A stretch of 37,720 nt of DNA from NCBI GenBank assembly GCA_023415935.1, contig JAEZIX010000080.1:1-37720 (forward strand), in the 5' to 3' direction. Position 1 is the first letter of the stretch. The number at the start of each line of letters is the position of its first letter. The position numbers were made by a program, and so were the translations under genes. Source of the stretch: Cyanobacteria bacterium OH_CDB_20 (GTDB lineage Bacteria; Cyanobacteriota; Vampirovibrionia; Gastranaerophilales; Gastranaerophilaceae). This document shows, piece after piece, positions 24,604 to 34,167 of the stretch. The notes below the pieces were generated by a model, which worked only from the letters and a program-made list of their open reading frames with translations, was not told the DNA's origin and made no database searches.

Positions 24604-25712
24604 TGGATGTTCTATATTCTTATTATCTTGAATTTTGGGTAAACAAAGGGATTGATGAGCTTTTCGTCCTGATTTCTTGGTATGTTCTTTCCTTTTTGGC
24701 AGTGACAATTTTTATGATTTTAGTTGTGCTTATACTTGTACTTGCGGAAAGAAAAATCCTTGCACTCTTTACTATAAGAAAAGGTCCTAACAGAGTTGGG
24801 CTCTGGGGTTGCCTTCAAACAGTAGCAGATGCAATAAAGTTATTGTTTAAAGAAGATATTATTCCGTCAGGTGCAGACAAATTTTTATTTACGATTGCTC
24901 CACTAATTGTATTTGTTCCGGCGCTCACTATTTGGTCATTAATTCCATTCACAAGCAGGTTTTGCGTGTGGGATTCTTCAGTTGGTGTAATTCTATTCAT
25001 GGCATTTTTAACTTTTCCAGTTTTTGGAGTACTTCTTGCAGGGTATGCAAGTAATAATAAATATTCACTCATTGGCTCTGTCAGAGCCGCTATTCAAACT
25101 ATAAGCTATGAAATACCATTGTTTCTTGCCGTTCTAGGTATAGTTGTACTTGCTGACTCTTTTAATATCAATAAAATTATACTCGCTCAATCAGCTTCAT
25201 TAGGTGTTTTAGGCTGGTTTTTTATTCCGGCATTTATCGGATTTGGAGTTGCCTTTATTGCCTCTCTTGCACAAATGAACAGGACTCCTTTTGATCTTCC
25301 AGAGGCTGAAAGCGAGCTTGTTTCCGGTTACAATACCGAGTATTCAGGCATGAAATTTGCAATGTTCTTCTTGGCTGAATACGCTATAACATTTATCATT
25401 TGTGTGTTTATTTCCGTTTTGTATTTTGGCGGATATCTTTCACCATTTGGCTTTTACATAGTAGAAAAACTTAACTTGGACTTCGTTTTAACGCAATTTT
25501 TAATATACGTCGAACAATTTTTCTGGCTGATGTTAAAAACATCAATATTAATTTTCATCGTTATGTGGATACGTGCCACCCTTCCGAGACTAAGACAAGA
25601 CCAACTGGTTGAATTTGCATGGAAAATTCTTATTCCTCTTGCAATGCTCAACTTATTTGTAGTTGCTGTGTTTAAGTATTATAAAATATGGGGAGTTTCG
25701 TTAAATGGTTAA
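24603..25712 (+). CDS. nuoH: NADH-quinone oxidoreductase subunit H
   Basis: NuoH is the membrane subunit that contacts the quinone chamber. The 369-residue, multi-helix protein shows 'ERKILALFTIRKGPNRVG', 'LFKEDIIPSGADK', 'YASNNKYSLIGSVRAAIQTI' with 'SYEIPLFLA', and 'NRTPFDLPEAESELVSGYNT', all diagnostic. It starts within the nuoD stop (TAATG) and overlaps nuoI by eight bases. Confidence 0.97.
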   Translation: MDVLYSYYLEFWVNKGIDELFVLISWYVLSFLAVTIFMILVVLILVLAERKILALFTIRKGPNRVGLWGCLQTVADAIKLLFKEDIIPSGADKFLFTIAPLIVFVPALTIWSLIPFTSRFCVWDSSVGVILFMAFLTFPVFGVLLAGYASNNKYSLIGSVRAAIQTISYEIPLFLAVLGIVVLADSFNINKIILAQSASLGVLGWFFIPAFIGFGVAFIASLAQMNRTPFDLPEAESELVSGYNTEYSGMKFAMFFLAEYAITFIICVFISVLYFGGYLSPFGFYIVEKLNLDFVLTQFLIYVEQFFWLMLKTSILIFIVMWIRATLPRLRQDQLVEFAWKILIPLAMLNLFVVAVFKYYKIWGVSLNG

Positions 25713-26121
25713 AAAATTTCTAAACTTCATTGGTGCGATGACAAAAGGGCATACGACTGTCTTGAGACATACTGCAAGAAAGCGTATAACCCTTGAATAC
25801 CCTGAAATTAAAAGACCTGTGAGTGACAAATTCAGAGGAAAAATTGAGTTTCTCTATGATGAAAACGGAAAATCAAAATGTACGGGTTGCGGTTTGTGCC
25901 AAAAAGTTTGCCCGTGTAAAGATTTGATTAATATTGAGCGTTCAAAAGATGAAAGTGGTAAATTAAAAGTTGATAAATATGAAATGGATATGTCCCAGTG
26001 TATCTTTTGCGGAAACTGCGTTTCGTATTGTCCGGCCGGCGCTCTTAAAATGACAAAAAATTATGAGCTTGCTTCGCTTAATAAAAAAGATCTTGTACTA
26101 AGTCTAAAAGGTGTTATTTGA
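25705..26121 (+). CDS. nuoI: NADH-quinone oxidoreductase subunit I (two 4Fe-4S clusters)
   Basis: NuoI carries clusters N6a and N6b that pass electrons to N2. Both CxxCxxCxxxCP sets are intact: 'CTGCGLCQKVCP' and 'CIFCGNCVSYCPAGA'. The 138-residue chain has a basic N terminus and a short C-terminal tail. In an operon without NuoEFG this ferredoxin-like subunit may be the entry point for electrons, as proposed for cyanobacterial NDH-1 and similar minimal complexes. It overlaps nuoJ by one base. Confidence 0.96.
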   Translation: MVKKFLNFIGAMTKGHTTVLRHTARKRITLEYPEIKRPVSDKFRGKIEFLYDENGKSKCTGCGLCQKVCPCKDLINIERSKDESGKLKVDKYEMDMSQCIFCGNCVSYCPAGALKMTKNYELASLNKKDLVLSLKGVI

Positions 26122-26651
26122 TGGAATATTTGCCTTCAATACTATTCTATATGGTTTCGTTAATGCTCTTGGGCTGTGCATTTCTGGCTATTTTTGCGAC
26201 CAGAATAATTTATTCTGTTTTGTTTGCTTTTATAGCATTTATTTCGGTTTCTTTCCTTTATTTTATGCTTAATGCGCCTTTTATTGCGGCATCTCAGATT
26301 GCTATATATGGAATTGCGGTTTCAATTTTATTTGTTTTTTCAATTATGCTTACAGCTCACAATAAAGAGAAAAATATGTATTTGGCAATAGCGCCGAGAA
26401 GTTTACTTGCAGCAGCAGGCTTAGCAATGATTTTTGCATCGGTTTGTATATTTATATTTGAAGACTATAAAAGTATGCTCACTGAATCCTTCTTTACCTC
26501 GCAAATTTCAGCTATTTATAACACTACCATAGACATTGCAAAGGGTATTTTTACAAATTACATTCTTGTTTTTGAGATAGTTTCTTTCTTCCTTTTAGTT
26601 GTTGTAGTAGGAATAAGAGTTATTTTGTATTTTAAGAAAGCTGAGGATTAA
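26121..26651 (+). CDS. nuoJ: NADH-quinone oxidoreductase subunit J
   Basis: The 176-residue protein has five hydrophobic helices including 'RIIYSVLFAFIAFISVSFLY' and 'LNAPFIAASQIAIYGIAVS', the conserved parts of NuoJ where a pi-bulge helix sits between the quinone site and the antiporter-like subunits. The ATG at 26121, overlapping the nuoI stop by one base (TGATG), is preferred to the TTG three bases before it. nuoK starts one base after its stop. Confidence 0.93.
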   Translation: MEYLPSILFYMVSLMLLGCAFLAIFATRIIYSVLFAFIAFISVSFLYFMLNAPFIAASQIAIYGIAVSILFVFSIMLTAHNKEKNMYLAIAPRSLLAAAGLAMIFASVCIFIFEDYKSMLTESFFTSQISAIYNTTIDIAKGIFTNYILVFEIVSFFLLVVVVGIRVILYFKKAED

Positions 26652-26652
26652 A

Positions 26653-26967
26653 GTGTTTGAAATCACATTAACACATTATTTAATAGTTGCTTTAATCCTA
26701 TTTCTAATGGGACTTTTTGGAGTTATTGTGTCAAAAAACATCATTAAAATGCTTATTTCAATAGAATTTATTTTAAGTGCAGTGAATATAAATTTTGTAG
26801 CATTTGCTTCATTTAATGATGCTGTAAATGTTCACGGAATGGTAATGTCGCTTTTTGTCATTGTAATAGCAGCAGCAGAAGCAGCTGTCGGTATTGCGCT
26901 TATACTTGCAATTTTCTGGCATAAACATACAGTAAACAGTGAAAAAATTGGAGATCTTAAAGGGTAA
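26653..26967 (+). CDS. nuoK: NADH-quinone oxidoreductase subunit K
   Basis: NuoK is a three-helix membrane subunit homologous to MrpC. The 104 residues show 'IKMLISIEFILSAVNINFVA' with the first membrane glutamate, and 'VIAAAEAAVGIALILAIF' with the second, both important for proton coupling. It starts at GTG with GAGGA six bases upstream, inside the end of nuoJ. The stop overlaps nuoL by one base. Confidence 0.95.
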   Translation: MFEITLTHYLIVALILFLMGLFGVIVSKNIIKMLISIEFILSAVNINFVAFASFNDAVNVHGMVMSLFVIVIAAAEAAVGIALILAIFWHKHTVNSEKIGDLKG

Positions 26968-28865
26968 TGAATTTTGTTTTAGATAATATTTTAATAATCT
27001 TGTTTTTACCTTTGTGGGTTGGAGCTGTTTTCGTTCTTAATTCACTTGTCGGTTTTATTCAATCAAAAAGAACAACGGCGATTTTGACAGTTCTTTCAAC
27101 TCTTGTCGGTTTGATATATTCATCTGTTTTGCTTTTTGGATTTTATAATAATGCACCTGCATATGAAAACAGCACATTATGGTTTCAGGCAGGGAATTTT
27201 AGCTTTTATCTGGGAATTTTAGTTGATAAAGTTTCAGCTTTATTCTTGTTTATTCTTATGTCTGTTAGCATCGTTGTGCAAATCTATTCATATTCATATA
27301 TGTACAAAGACCAACATTTTAATAGGTTTTATACTTATCTGAATTTATTTAACTTCGCAATGGCGGGGCTTATTTTGAGTTCAAATATCCTTCAGACATA
27401 TGCCTTTTGGGAACTTGTAGGTGTTTCGAGCTATGTTTTAATAGGCTTTTGGTATAAAAATTATGTTGCCTCAAATGCGGCTAAAAAAGCTTTTATTGTA
27501 AATAGAATAGGGGATAGCGGTTTGCTATTAGGAATAATAATTCTGTGCTATTTTAGTTCTATTTATTCTAACTCAATAGGTTCGCAGTTTTTAGCATTTT
27601 CTTCAATTCCTGATTTGGCTGAACAAGTTTATGCGTTTACTTCTTCAACAGGTTTCTATTTTATTTGTATACTACTTTTACTTGGCGCAATTGCAAAATC
27701 CGCGCAGTTTCCGCTTCATGTTTGGCTTGCTGATGCAATGCAAGCTCCAACTCCGGTTAGCGCTCTAATCCATGCAGCAACTATGGTTGCAGCTGGTATT
27801 TACCTTGTTGTTCGTTTATATCCGATGTTTTCAATGTCATCTTCTGTGATGGAAACAATTTTATATATTGGGCTCTTTACAGCGCTGATTACTGCATATT
27901 TTGCGTTGACTCAAACCGATTTAAAAAAGATGCTTGCTTATTCAACATCTTCTCAGCTTGGTTTGATGTTTGCAGGTCTCGGGATTATGGCCCCTTCTGC
28001 TGCTTTATTTCATTTGACAACACACGCCTATACAAAAGCTCTTTTGTTCTTAACAGCAGGCGTTATTATAAAATGCATGTCTAATATTCACGATATGAGA
28101 CAGATGGGAGGACTCAGAAAAGAAAACCCTCTTGCTGCTCTATGTTATCTGATTGGTGCAATTTCTTTATCAGGACTGTTTTTAGGATGCTATTTCTCGA
28201 AAGAGTCTATTTTAGGCGCAATATTTTCTTCTGGAGATATGGTCTTAACGTCAATATTTCTATTAATATCATTTATGACAGCATTTTATATTTTTAAATC
28301 ATATTTTATGATATTTGAAGGCGAAAAACGTAATAATGTATTTTGTTCTAAAACGCCTTTTACTATGAAGGTATCAATAATAATCCTGACGCTTTTCACT
28401 ATTTTTATCGGATATTTTTCTGTTCAGGCAGGTTTTGAAAAATTCATAAATCCTTTTGGTGCTGATTTGCAAATTCTTCATCACAATGTGATGCTTATTG
28501 CTTCAATTTCTGTTGCTCTTTTAGGTATAATACTTGCGTCAGTTGTTGTTTTCGCTGGTAAATCAACATCATTTTTACCACCTTTATTCTATAAGCTTTC
28601 ATTAAACAAATTTTATATTGATGAAATTAACAACTTTTGGGTTAAAAAGATTTTTATGGGTCTTTGCGACATAGTTGAATTTATCGATAAAAATATTATT
28701 GATGGTGTTGTGAAACTTATTGCTATTGTGACAAGAGGTGTTGCTTATATTGTTTCAAAGCTTCAAAACGGGAATGTTCAGACATATCTTTCATATTCTG
28801 TTTTTGCAATAGGAAGCGTACTTTTGACTGTTGTAATGTTTTATTTCTGGCTTTTAAAGGGGTAG
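26967..28865 (+). CDS. nuoL: NADH-quinone oxidoreductase subunit L
   Basis: NuoL is the distal antiporter-like proton pump subunit with a long lateral helix. The 632-residue protein includes 'YAFWELVGVSSYVLIGFWY', 'IAKSAQFPLHVWLADAMQAP', 'TPVSALIHAATMVAAGIYLV' and 'DLKKMLAYSTSSQLGLMFAG', diagnostic of the family, with key Glu and Lys residues present. It overlaps the nuoK stop by one base, and six bases separate it from nuoM. Confidence 0.97.
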   Translation: MNFVLDNILIILFLPLWVGAVFVLNSLVGFIQSKRTTAILTVLSTLVGLIYSSVLLFGFYNNAPAYENSTLWFQAGNFSFYLGILVDKVSALFLFILMSVSIVVQIYSYSYMYKDQHFNRFYTYLNLFNFAMAGLILSSNILQTYAFWELVGVSSYVLIGFWYKNYVASNAAKKAFIVNRIGDSGLLLGIIILCYFSSIYSNSIGSQFLAFSSIPDLAEQVYAFTSSTGFYFICILLLLGAIAKSAQFPLHVWLADAMQAPTPVSALIHAATMVAAGIYLVVRLYPMFSMSSSVMETILYIGLFTALITAYFALTQTDLKKMLAYSTSSQLGLMFAGLGIMAPSAALFHLTTHAYTKALLFLTAGVIIKCMSNIHDMRQMGGLRKENPLAALCYLIGAISLSGLFLGCYFSKESILGAIFSSGDMVLTSIFLLISFMTAFYIFKSYFMIFEGEKRNNVFCSKTPFTMKVSIIILTLFTIFIGYFSVQAGFEKFINPFGADLQILHHNVMLIASISVALLGIILASVVVFAGKSTSFLPPLFYKLSLNKFYIDEINNFWVKKIFMGLCDIVEFIDKNIIDGVVKLIAIVTRGVAYIVSKLQNGNVQTYLSYSVFAIGSVLLTVVMFYFWLLKG

Positions 28866-28871
28866 CTAAAT

Positions 28872-30410
28872 ATGGAATTTATTAATAATAACTTTTTATC
28901 TTTAATAGTTTTGGTATTTTCACCTTTAATCGCTTTTAGCGTTATAATAAGCCCGCTCTTAGGTGATAATGAAGTTTTTATCAGAAGGTTTTCAAAAGGT
29001 TTTGCATCTTTGCACTTCCTGTATTCAACTTTGTTTTTGGCATTTTTTGATCCGACAAACTTAGGATATTCTTTTGAAACTGAACTTAAAGCATTCGATG
29101 TAAGCTGGTTAAAAACTTTAGGAGTTACTGCAACATTTGGAGTTGATGGGCTTTCAATTTTACTTGTTGTATTGACCTCTTTTATGGTTTTACTTGCACT
29201 GATTGTTAGTAAAAACATAATAAGAACAAGGTATCGTTTTTATTATTCAATGATATTTTTGCTCCAAACTGCAGTTCTTGGCGTATTTTGTGCAAAAGAT
29301 ATGTTCTTGTTCTTTTTGTTTTGGGAGCTTGAACTTGTACCGATGTATTTCTTGATATCGGAATGGGGATCAGGAGAATCTAGAAAATCTGCTATGAAGT
29401 TCTTACTTTATACGTTTTTCGGAAGTATGTTTATGCTTCTTGGTATGTTAATGCTTTATTTCTATAGCTTCAGCGCAAATGGTGTGTTGACTGCAAATAT
29501 TGATTCTTTAAATATTTCAGAGCCTGTTTATCCTTTAGCTTTCCAGGTTTTAATATTTGTTTTTATTATGATTGGCTTTGCTGTAAAACTTCCTATTATA
29601 CCTTTTCATACGTGGCTTCCTGACGCTCACACAGATGCTGCAACTCCTGTAAGTATGCTTCTTGCTGCTATTCTTTTGAAAATGGGAGCTTATGGTATTA
29701 TCAGGTTTAATTTGATGATATTCCCTGAAATTTTTAAAATGCTTGCACCTATTATTATGATATTTGCTATTATCAACATTGTTTGGGCAGCAATGTGCGC
29801 TATGGTACAAAAAGATTTAAAAAGACTTGTTGCTTATTCAAGTATTTCGCATATGGGTATTGTGCTACTAGGTTTAGCTGCAATAAATGAAATCGGGATA
29901 AACGGCGCTATATTTCAAATGCTTTCTCACTCGTTTATAACAGCTGGTCTGTTTCTTATCGTAGGGATTGTTTATGCGAGATGCAAAACGAGGGATATTG
30001 ATGTTTTATCAGGTTTAGGAGATAAAATGCCTGTATTAATGATGACAGGATTAGTTATTGCTCTTGCAGCTACCGGTCTTCCTCTACTCGCAGGCTTCCC
30101 GGGCGAATTGATGACCTTTATCGGAACTTTTACTTCAGATATTCAGGATGGATTTTTACCTAAAGTTGTTGCAGTAATAGCAGTTTTTACAATAATTTTA
30201 AGTACAACTTATGTTTTAAGGATGTTTCATGGGATATTCTATTCCGCGATTCCTTCCCAATACAACAATGTAAAAGATGTTTCAGGACACATTTTAGGTG
30301 TGCTATTAATTTTAGTTGCAATAATTGTTGTCTTTGGCGTTGCTCCGTCACTTTTAATTGATTATTTCTCAACATTTACTTCGATATTAACAGATATTCT
30401 AAAGGTGTAA
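28872..30410 (+). CDS. nuoM: NADH-quinone oxidoreductase subunit M
   Basis: A second antiporter-like pump subunit of 512 residues. Diagnostic stretches are 'FFLFWELELVPMYFLISEWG', 'AVKLPIIPFHTWLPDAHTDA' and 'ATPVSMLLAAILLKMGAYG', followed by 'QKDLKRLVAYSSISHMGIV'. The ATG is preceded by AGGGG in the nuoL end. Two bases separate it from nuoN, so all three pump genes share one message. Confidence 0.97.
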   Translation: MEFINNNFLSLIVLVFSPLIAFSVIISPLLGDNEVFIRRFSKGFASLHFLYSTLFLAFFDPTNLGYSFETELKAFDVSWLKTLGVTATFGVDGLSILLVVLTSFMVLLALIVSKNIIRTRYRFYYSMIFLLQTAVLGVFCAKDMFLFFLFWELELVPMYFLISEWGSGESRKSAMKFLLYTFFGSMFMLLGMLMLYFYSFSANGVLTANIDSLNISEPVYPLAFQVLIFVFIMIGFAVKLPIIPFHTWLPDAHTDAATPVSMLLAAILLKMGAYGIIRFNLMIFPEIFKMLAPIIMIFAIINIVWAAMCAMVQKDLKRLVAYSSISHMGIVLLGLAAINEIGINGAIFQMLSHSFITAGLFLIVGIVYARCKTRDIDVLSGLGDKMPVLMMTGLVIALAATGLPLLAGFPGELMTFIGTFTSDIQDGFLPKVVAVIAVFTIILSTTYVLRMFHGIFYSAIPSQYNNVKDVSGHILGVLLILVAIIVVFGVAPSLLIDYFSTFTSILTDILKV

Positions 30411-30412
30411 GT

Positions 30413-31843
30413 ATGGATATATTTCTAGATATTAAAACAGCATTTATTCAAGAATTTATATTATGTGGATTTATAATATTTAATATAATAGCTTCTTTAT
30501 TTTTCGGGAAAAATTTTTATAAATTTGCAAAATGGCTTGCTATACTTGCTATTGTTTTGGCAATGGGCGTTTCTCCTTTTATGCCATTTAACTATTCGGG
30601 TTTTAAAGATTCTTTCGTTGTTAATATCTATACGCTATTTTTCAAGAATTTAATACTTATTACCTCGTTTTTTGTAGTTCTTCTTTCTCGCAATATGATA
30701 AAACAAAAAAGGAACAAGGCATTTGAGTATTTTGCATTAATTCTAACAGCAACAGTCGGTGCAATGTGTTTGGTTTCTGCCAATGACTTTCTTGTAATGT
30801 TTGTTGCTATGGAGATATTAGGAGTTGCAAGTTATTTCTTGACTGCTTTTTCAAAAAATTATGAATCAAAAGAGGCAGGGTTTAAATATCTTGTAATGGG
30901 TAGTGTTGCAACAGGCGTATTTTTATTTGGAGTTTCTTATATCTATGGATTTACTAATTTTCTAAATTTCACAATGATAAATAATTTTTATCTTCAGGAA
31001 AATCCAGCGTTGGTATTTACCGTTGCGTGTATTTTAGTTGCATCGGGCTTGTTATTCAAAATAGGAGCTATTCCATTTGCTAATTGGATTCCTGATATAT
31101 ATGAAGGAACAAGCTATCCTGTTGGTGCATTTTTATCTTTGATTCCTAAGATTGCCGGTTTTGCTATTTTGGGAAGACTTTTGGTTTTTATATTTTCATT
31201 TTCGCCGATTTTAAAAATTATTCTTGCAACACTTGCAGTTATTTCTATTGGGTACGGAAGTTTGGGTGCTTTAAGGCAGACTAATATAAAGAGATTATAT
31301 GGTTATAGCTCTATTGCTCAATCAGGATTTGTTCTTTTGGGTATAAGTATGCTTTCTGTATATTCATTATCAACCGTTTTATTTTATCTGTTTGTGTATG
31401 TCTTTATGAATATTGGTATTTGGACGGCTGCAATCACATTTAATACAAGTTTTTCAAGTGATATGATTTTGGACTACAAAGGGCTTTTATATAACAGACC
31501 TTATTATGCAATAGCTTTTACAATCTGCTTGATTTCGCTTGCCGGGCTTCCTCCTACATCAGGATTTTTGGCAAAATTGTATCTCTTTTCAGCAGTAGCA
31601 AGAAGCGGAATAGCATTTCTGCCCGCTCTGGTATTTGCTCTTGTATTTGCTGTTGTCGGTTTGTTCTTTTACTTTAATCTTGTTAAAGTATTGTTCGAAA
31701 AGACATCAAATCCACCAAATATCGATACAAGTATAATTTCGCCAAAATTTATACTTTATGCTTGCGCTTTGATAACAGTATTATTATGCTTTTTTGCAGA
31801 AAAAATTATTCAGCTCTGTCAACTAGCAGCCTATTACATTTAA
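30413..31843 (+). CDS. nuoN: NADH-quinone oxidoreductase subunit N
   Basis: The third antiporter-like subunit, 476 residues, ends the operon. It shows 'FVAMEILGVASYFLTAFSK', 'KIGAIPFANWIPDIYEGTSY', 'NIKRLYGYSSIAQSGFVLLG' and 'SLAGLPPTSGFLAKLYLF', all NuoN landmarks. AGGTG precedes the ATG. A bidirectional terminator follows eight bases after the stop, so no NADH-module gene (nuoE, F, G) belongs to this operon. Confidence 0.97.
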   Translation: MDIFLDIKTAFIQEFILCGFIIFNIIASLFFGKNFYKFAKWLAILAIVLAMGVSPFMPFNYSGFKDSFVVNIYTLFFKNLILITSFFVVLLSRNMIKQKRNKAFEYFALILTATVGAMCLVSANDFLVMFVAMEILGVASYFLTAFSKNYESKEAGFKYLVMGSVATGVFLFGVSYIYGFTNFLNFTMINNFYLQENPALVFTVACILVASGLLFKIGAIPFANWIPDIYEGTSYPVGAFLSLIPKIAGFAILGRLLVFIFSFSPILKIILATLAVISIGYGSLGALRQTNIKRLYGYSSIAQSGFVLLGISMLSVYSLSTVLFYLFVYVFMNIGIWTAAITFNTSFSSDMILDYKGLLYNRPYYAIAFTICLISLAGLPPTSGFLAKLYLFSAVARSGIAFLPALVFALVFAVVGLFFYFNLVKVLFEKTSNPPNIDTSIISPKFILYACALITVLLCFFAEKIIQLCQLAAYYI

Positions 31844-31850
31844 CCATTAA

Positions 31851-31880
31851 AAAAAGAGCCTTTTTAGGGCTCTTTTAATT
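31851..31880. terminator. Bidirectional terminator after nuoN
   Basis: AAAAGAGCC (31852-31860) pairs with GGCTCTTTT (31868-31876) around a 7-base T-rich loop. T-rich sequence lies beyond the stem on the plus strand and a run of A residues (U tail on the minus strand) on the other side. It serves nuoN and the small secreted-protein gene that converges on it. Confidence 0.9.
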
Positions 31881-31899
31881 TTAAAGTTTATGATTTTAT

Positions 31900-32193
31900 T
31901 TAGTAATCTCTCCAGCTAGAATCCAGGTTAACATTATGCATTCCGTTTCTGTATTTTGAACCTGATGCAGGATCGATATAATTATACAATTTTTTTATAA
32001 ATGTTCTATCATCTTTTTCTTCAATTGGAGCATATGGTTCTGTTTTTTTATACTCTACCATTTTTGCAGTAGTGTTTGAGAAACCGCTGTTAACAAGTGC
32101 TTGTTCTGTTGATGTAAATTGTGAATCAATATAAGCACCCGCGATATTTTGTGATACAAATAAAAACAATAATAGAGCTGTTAATTTTTTCAT
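31900..32193 (-). CDS. Small secreted protein, unknown function
   Basis: The 97-residue precursor starts with a clear signal peptide ('MKKLTALLLFLFVSQNIAGA', cleavage near residue 20). The mature ~77 residues are polar with no cysteine and no motif I recognise. GAGGT five bases before the ATG supports translation. It lies 64 bp downstream of ispG on the same strand and upstream of the shared terminator, so it may be co-transcribed with ispG. Confidence 0.75.
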   Translation of the reverse strand: MKKLTALLLFLFVSQNIAGAYIDSQFTSTEQALVNSGFSNTTAKMVEYKKTEPYAPIEEKDDRTFIKKLYNYIDPASGSKYRNGMHNVNLDSSWRDY

Positions 32194-32257
32194 ATATACC
32201 TCACTTAATGACAGTTTACATTATTTTATTTTCCATTGCAAACATGTAAACGATGGA

Positions 32258-33310
32258 TTAATTTTCAGATTTAATGAGTTTCTCGAATTCATCAAGAAGT
32301 TCTGATTCTGGAAGTTTTTTAATGATTTCACCCTTTTTAAAGATGTATCCTTCCCCAATTCCACCTGCAATACCATAATCAGCGTGTTTTGCTTCGCCTG
32401 GTCCGTTTACAGCGCATCCCATAACGGCTATGGTTAAAGGTTTATTAAAATCTTCAAATCTTTCTTCAACCTTTTTGGCAAGTCCGATTAAATCTATCTG
32501 GGTTCTTCCGCAAGTAGGGCAGGATACAAAGTTTATTCCTTTTTGTCTTAGTCCAAGCGATTTTAGTATTCCAAATGCAGCTTTTACTTCTTCAACAGGA
32601 TTTTCGGTAAGAGATACCCTTATTGTATCTCCTATGCCTTCAGCAAGAAGTGTTCCAAGCCCAACTGAAGACTTAATAATTCCACCTATTAATGTGCCAG
32701 CTTCAGTTACGCCAAGATGAAGGGGATAGTCGGTTTTTTCTGCTATTAGTCTATACGCTTCTATTGTTGTTAAAACGTCACTTGACTTTAAAGAAACTTT
32801 TAAATTGTTGTAATCATTATCTTCAAGTATTTTTATATGTCTTAGAGCGCTCATAACCATTTTTTCATGCAAAGGCATGTCAAGACTTGCTATATCTTTT
32901 TCTAAAGAACCGCCGTTGATTCCTATTCTAATAGGGATAGAGTGTTCTTTGGCTAAAGATACAACTTTTTTTACGTTTTCTTCTTTGCCTATGTTTCCTG
33001 GATTCAGTCTTAGAGAATCAATACCATTTTCAATACATTGGATTGCAAGCCTGTAATCAAAGTGGATATCTGCAATTATCGGGATATGAATCTCTTTTTT
33101 AATATCTTTAATGGCATCCGCTGCTTCCTTATTAAGCACTGCGACCCTTATTAATTCGCATCCGTATTTTTCAAGTTCATTAATTTGTTTTACAGTTTCA
33201 GAAACATTTCTTGTATCAGTGTTACACATTGATTGGACTGAAATGGGCGCGTCGCCCCCAATTTTGACATTTCCAATTTTAATCTGTAAAGATTTTCTTC
33301 TTTTGAACAT
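32258..33310 (-). CDS. ispG: 4-hydroxy-3-methylbut-2-enyl diphosphate synthase
   Basis: IspG (GcpE) reductively opens the cyclic diphosphate MEcPP in the MEP isoprenoid pathway, using a 4Fe-4S cluster and electrons from ferredoxin or flavodoxin. The 350-residue two-domain protein shows 'APISVQSMCNTDTRNV' at the TIM-barrel start, 'LRLNPGNIG', and the cluster ligands 'SCPTCGRTQIDL' (Cys264, Cys267), 'MGCAVNGPGEAKHADYG' (Cys299, Glu306). It is the bacterial type without the plant insert domain. AGGAAG lies about ten bases before the ATG. The gene is divergent from the metallophosphoesterase gene. Confidence 0.97.
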   Translation of the reverse strand: MFKRRKSLQIKIGNVKIGGDAPISVQSMCNTDTRNVSETVKQINELEKYGCELIRVAVLNKEAADAIKDIKKEIHIPIIADIHFDYRLAIQCIENGIDSLRLNPGNIGKEENVKKVVSLAKEHSIPIRIGINGGSLEKDIASLDMPLHEKMVMSALRHIKILEDNDYNNLKVSLKSSDVLTTIEAYRLIAEKTDYPLHLGVTEAGTLIGGIIKSSVGLGTLLAEGIGDTIRVSLTENPVEEVKAAFGILKSLGLRQKGINFVSCPTCGRTQIDLIGLAKKVEERFEDFNKPLTIAVMGCAVNGPGEAKHADYGIAGGIGEGYIFKKGEIIKKLPESELLDEFEKLIKSEN

Positions 33311-33379
33311 TATTTTTTTTCTTCCTGTTAAAATAATATATAGTAAATAATATCATAAACTTAATTGGGTGAGGTTTTA

Positions 33380-34132
33380 ATGAGGATTGCCGTTATATCG
33401 GATATACATGGAAATTTGGATGCGCTTTTTTCCGTCCTTGCCGACATTAAAAACAATTCTTGTGAAAAGATATTTTGTCTTGGCGATTTGGCAATGGCAG
33501 GTCCAGAGCCTTCTTTGGCTATTAGTGAAATCCAAAATCTTATGAGATCAGATGATTTTACCCTTATTCAAGGAAATACTGACTTATATTTAAGTGAGTA
33601 TTCTCAAGAATTAGTCGATATCTTGAACGAGCACAATAAGATTATGGCAAATGCATATGAAGCTGATATGAAAGATCTTTCAGATTCTGATAAAAAGTTT
33701 TTAGCATCTTTGCCGGAAAAGCATGAAGTAAAAATTGGCAATACAAAAATACTACTTGTTCATGGCTCACCAAGAAAAAATAATGAAAATATTTCTCCAA
33801 ACTTGCCAATTGAAGAAGTAGAAGAAATGATAAAAGATACTGATGCTGATTTGATATTGTGCGGTCATACTCATATTCCATGTGGTTATCAGACAAATTC
33901 AAACCAGACAGTTGTGAATGTCGGCAGTGTTGGCAGACCTTTTAGTGAAAACCCAAAATCTTGCTACGCTGTTATAGATTTCAGTGATGATTATAAATCG
34001 TTTGATATTGAGCATAAATTTGTCCAGTATGATTTTAAATCTGCGGGTGAAAAACTTGTAAAACGAGGATTTGACGGGGCGGAAAAACTAGCACATATGT
34101 TAGAGAAAGCTACAGACAGGTATCCGCACTAG
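33380..34132 (+). CDS. YfcE/MJ0936-type metallophosphoesterase
   Basis: A 250-residue calcineurin-like phosphoesterase. Metal-binding motifs in order: 'AVISDIHGNLDAL' (Asp8, His10), 'FCLGDLAMAGPEP', 'IQGNTDLYL', 'LLVHGSPR' and 'LCGHTHIPCG'. Members hydrolyse phosphodiesters or, in some lines, phosphoproteins or dinucleotides; the sequence does not identify the substrate. The ATG at 33380 with GAGGT just upstream is preferred over the TTG at 33365. The 806-residue protein gene follows after 35 bp in the same direction and may share its transcript. Confidence 0.9.
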   Translation: MRIAVISDIHGNLDALFSVLADIKNNSCEKIFCLGDLAMAGPEPSLAISEIQNLMRSDDFTLIQGNTDLYLSEYSQELVDILNEHNKIMANAYEADMKDLSDSDKKFLASLPEKHEVKIGNTKILLVHGSPRKNNENISPNLPIEEVEEMIKDTDADLILCGHTHIPCGYQTNSNQTVVNVGSVGRPFSENPKSCYAVIDFSDDYKSFDIEHKFVQYDFKSAGEKLVKRGFDGAEKLAHMLEKATDRYPH

Positions 34133-34167
34133 TTAACTCAAATATAAAACAATAAGGTACAATTGAG

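Noticed and set aside
29550..29810. Minus-strand 86-codon frame inside nuoM
   Set aside because: His/Asn/Lys-rich translation typical of the reverse strand of a membrane-protein gene.
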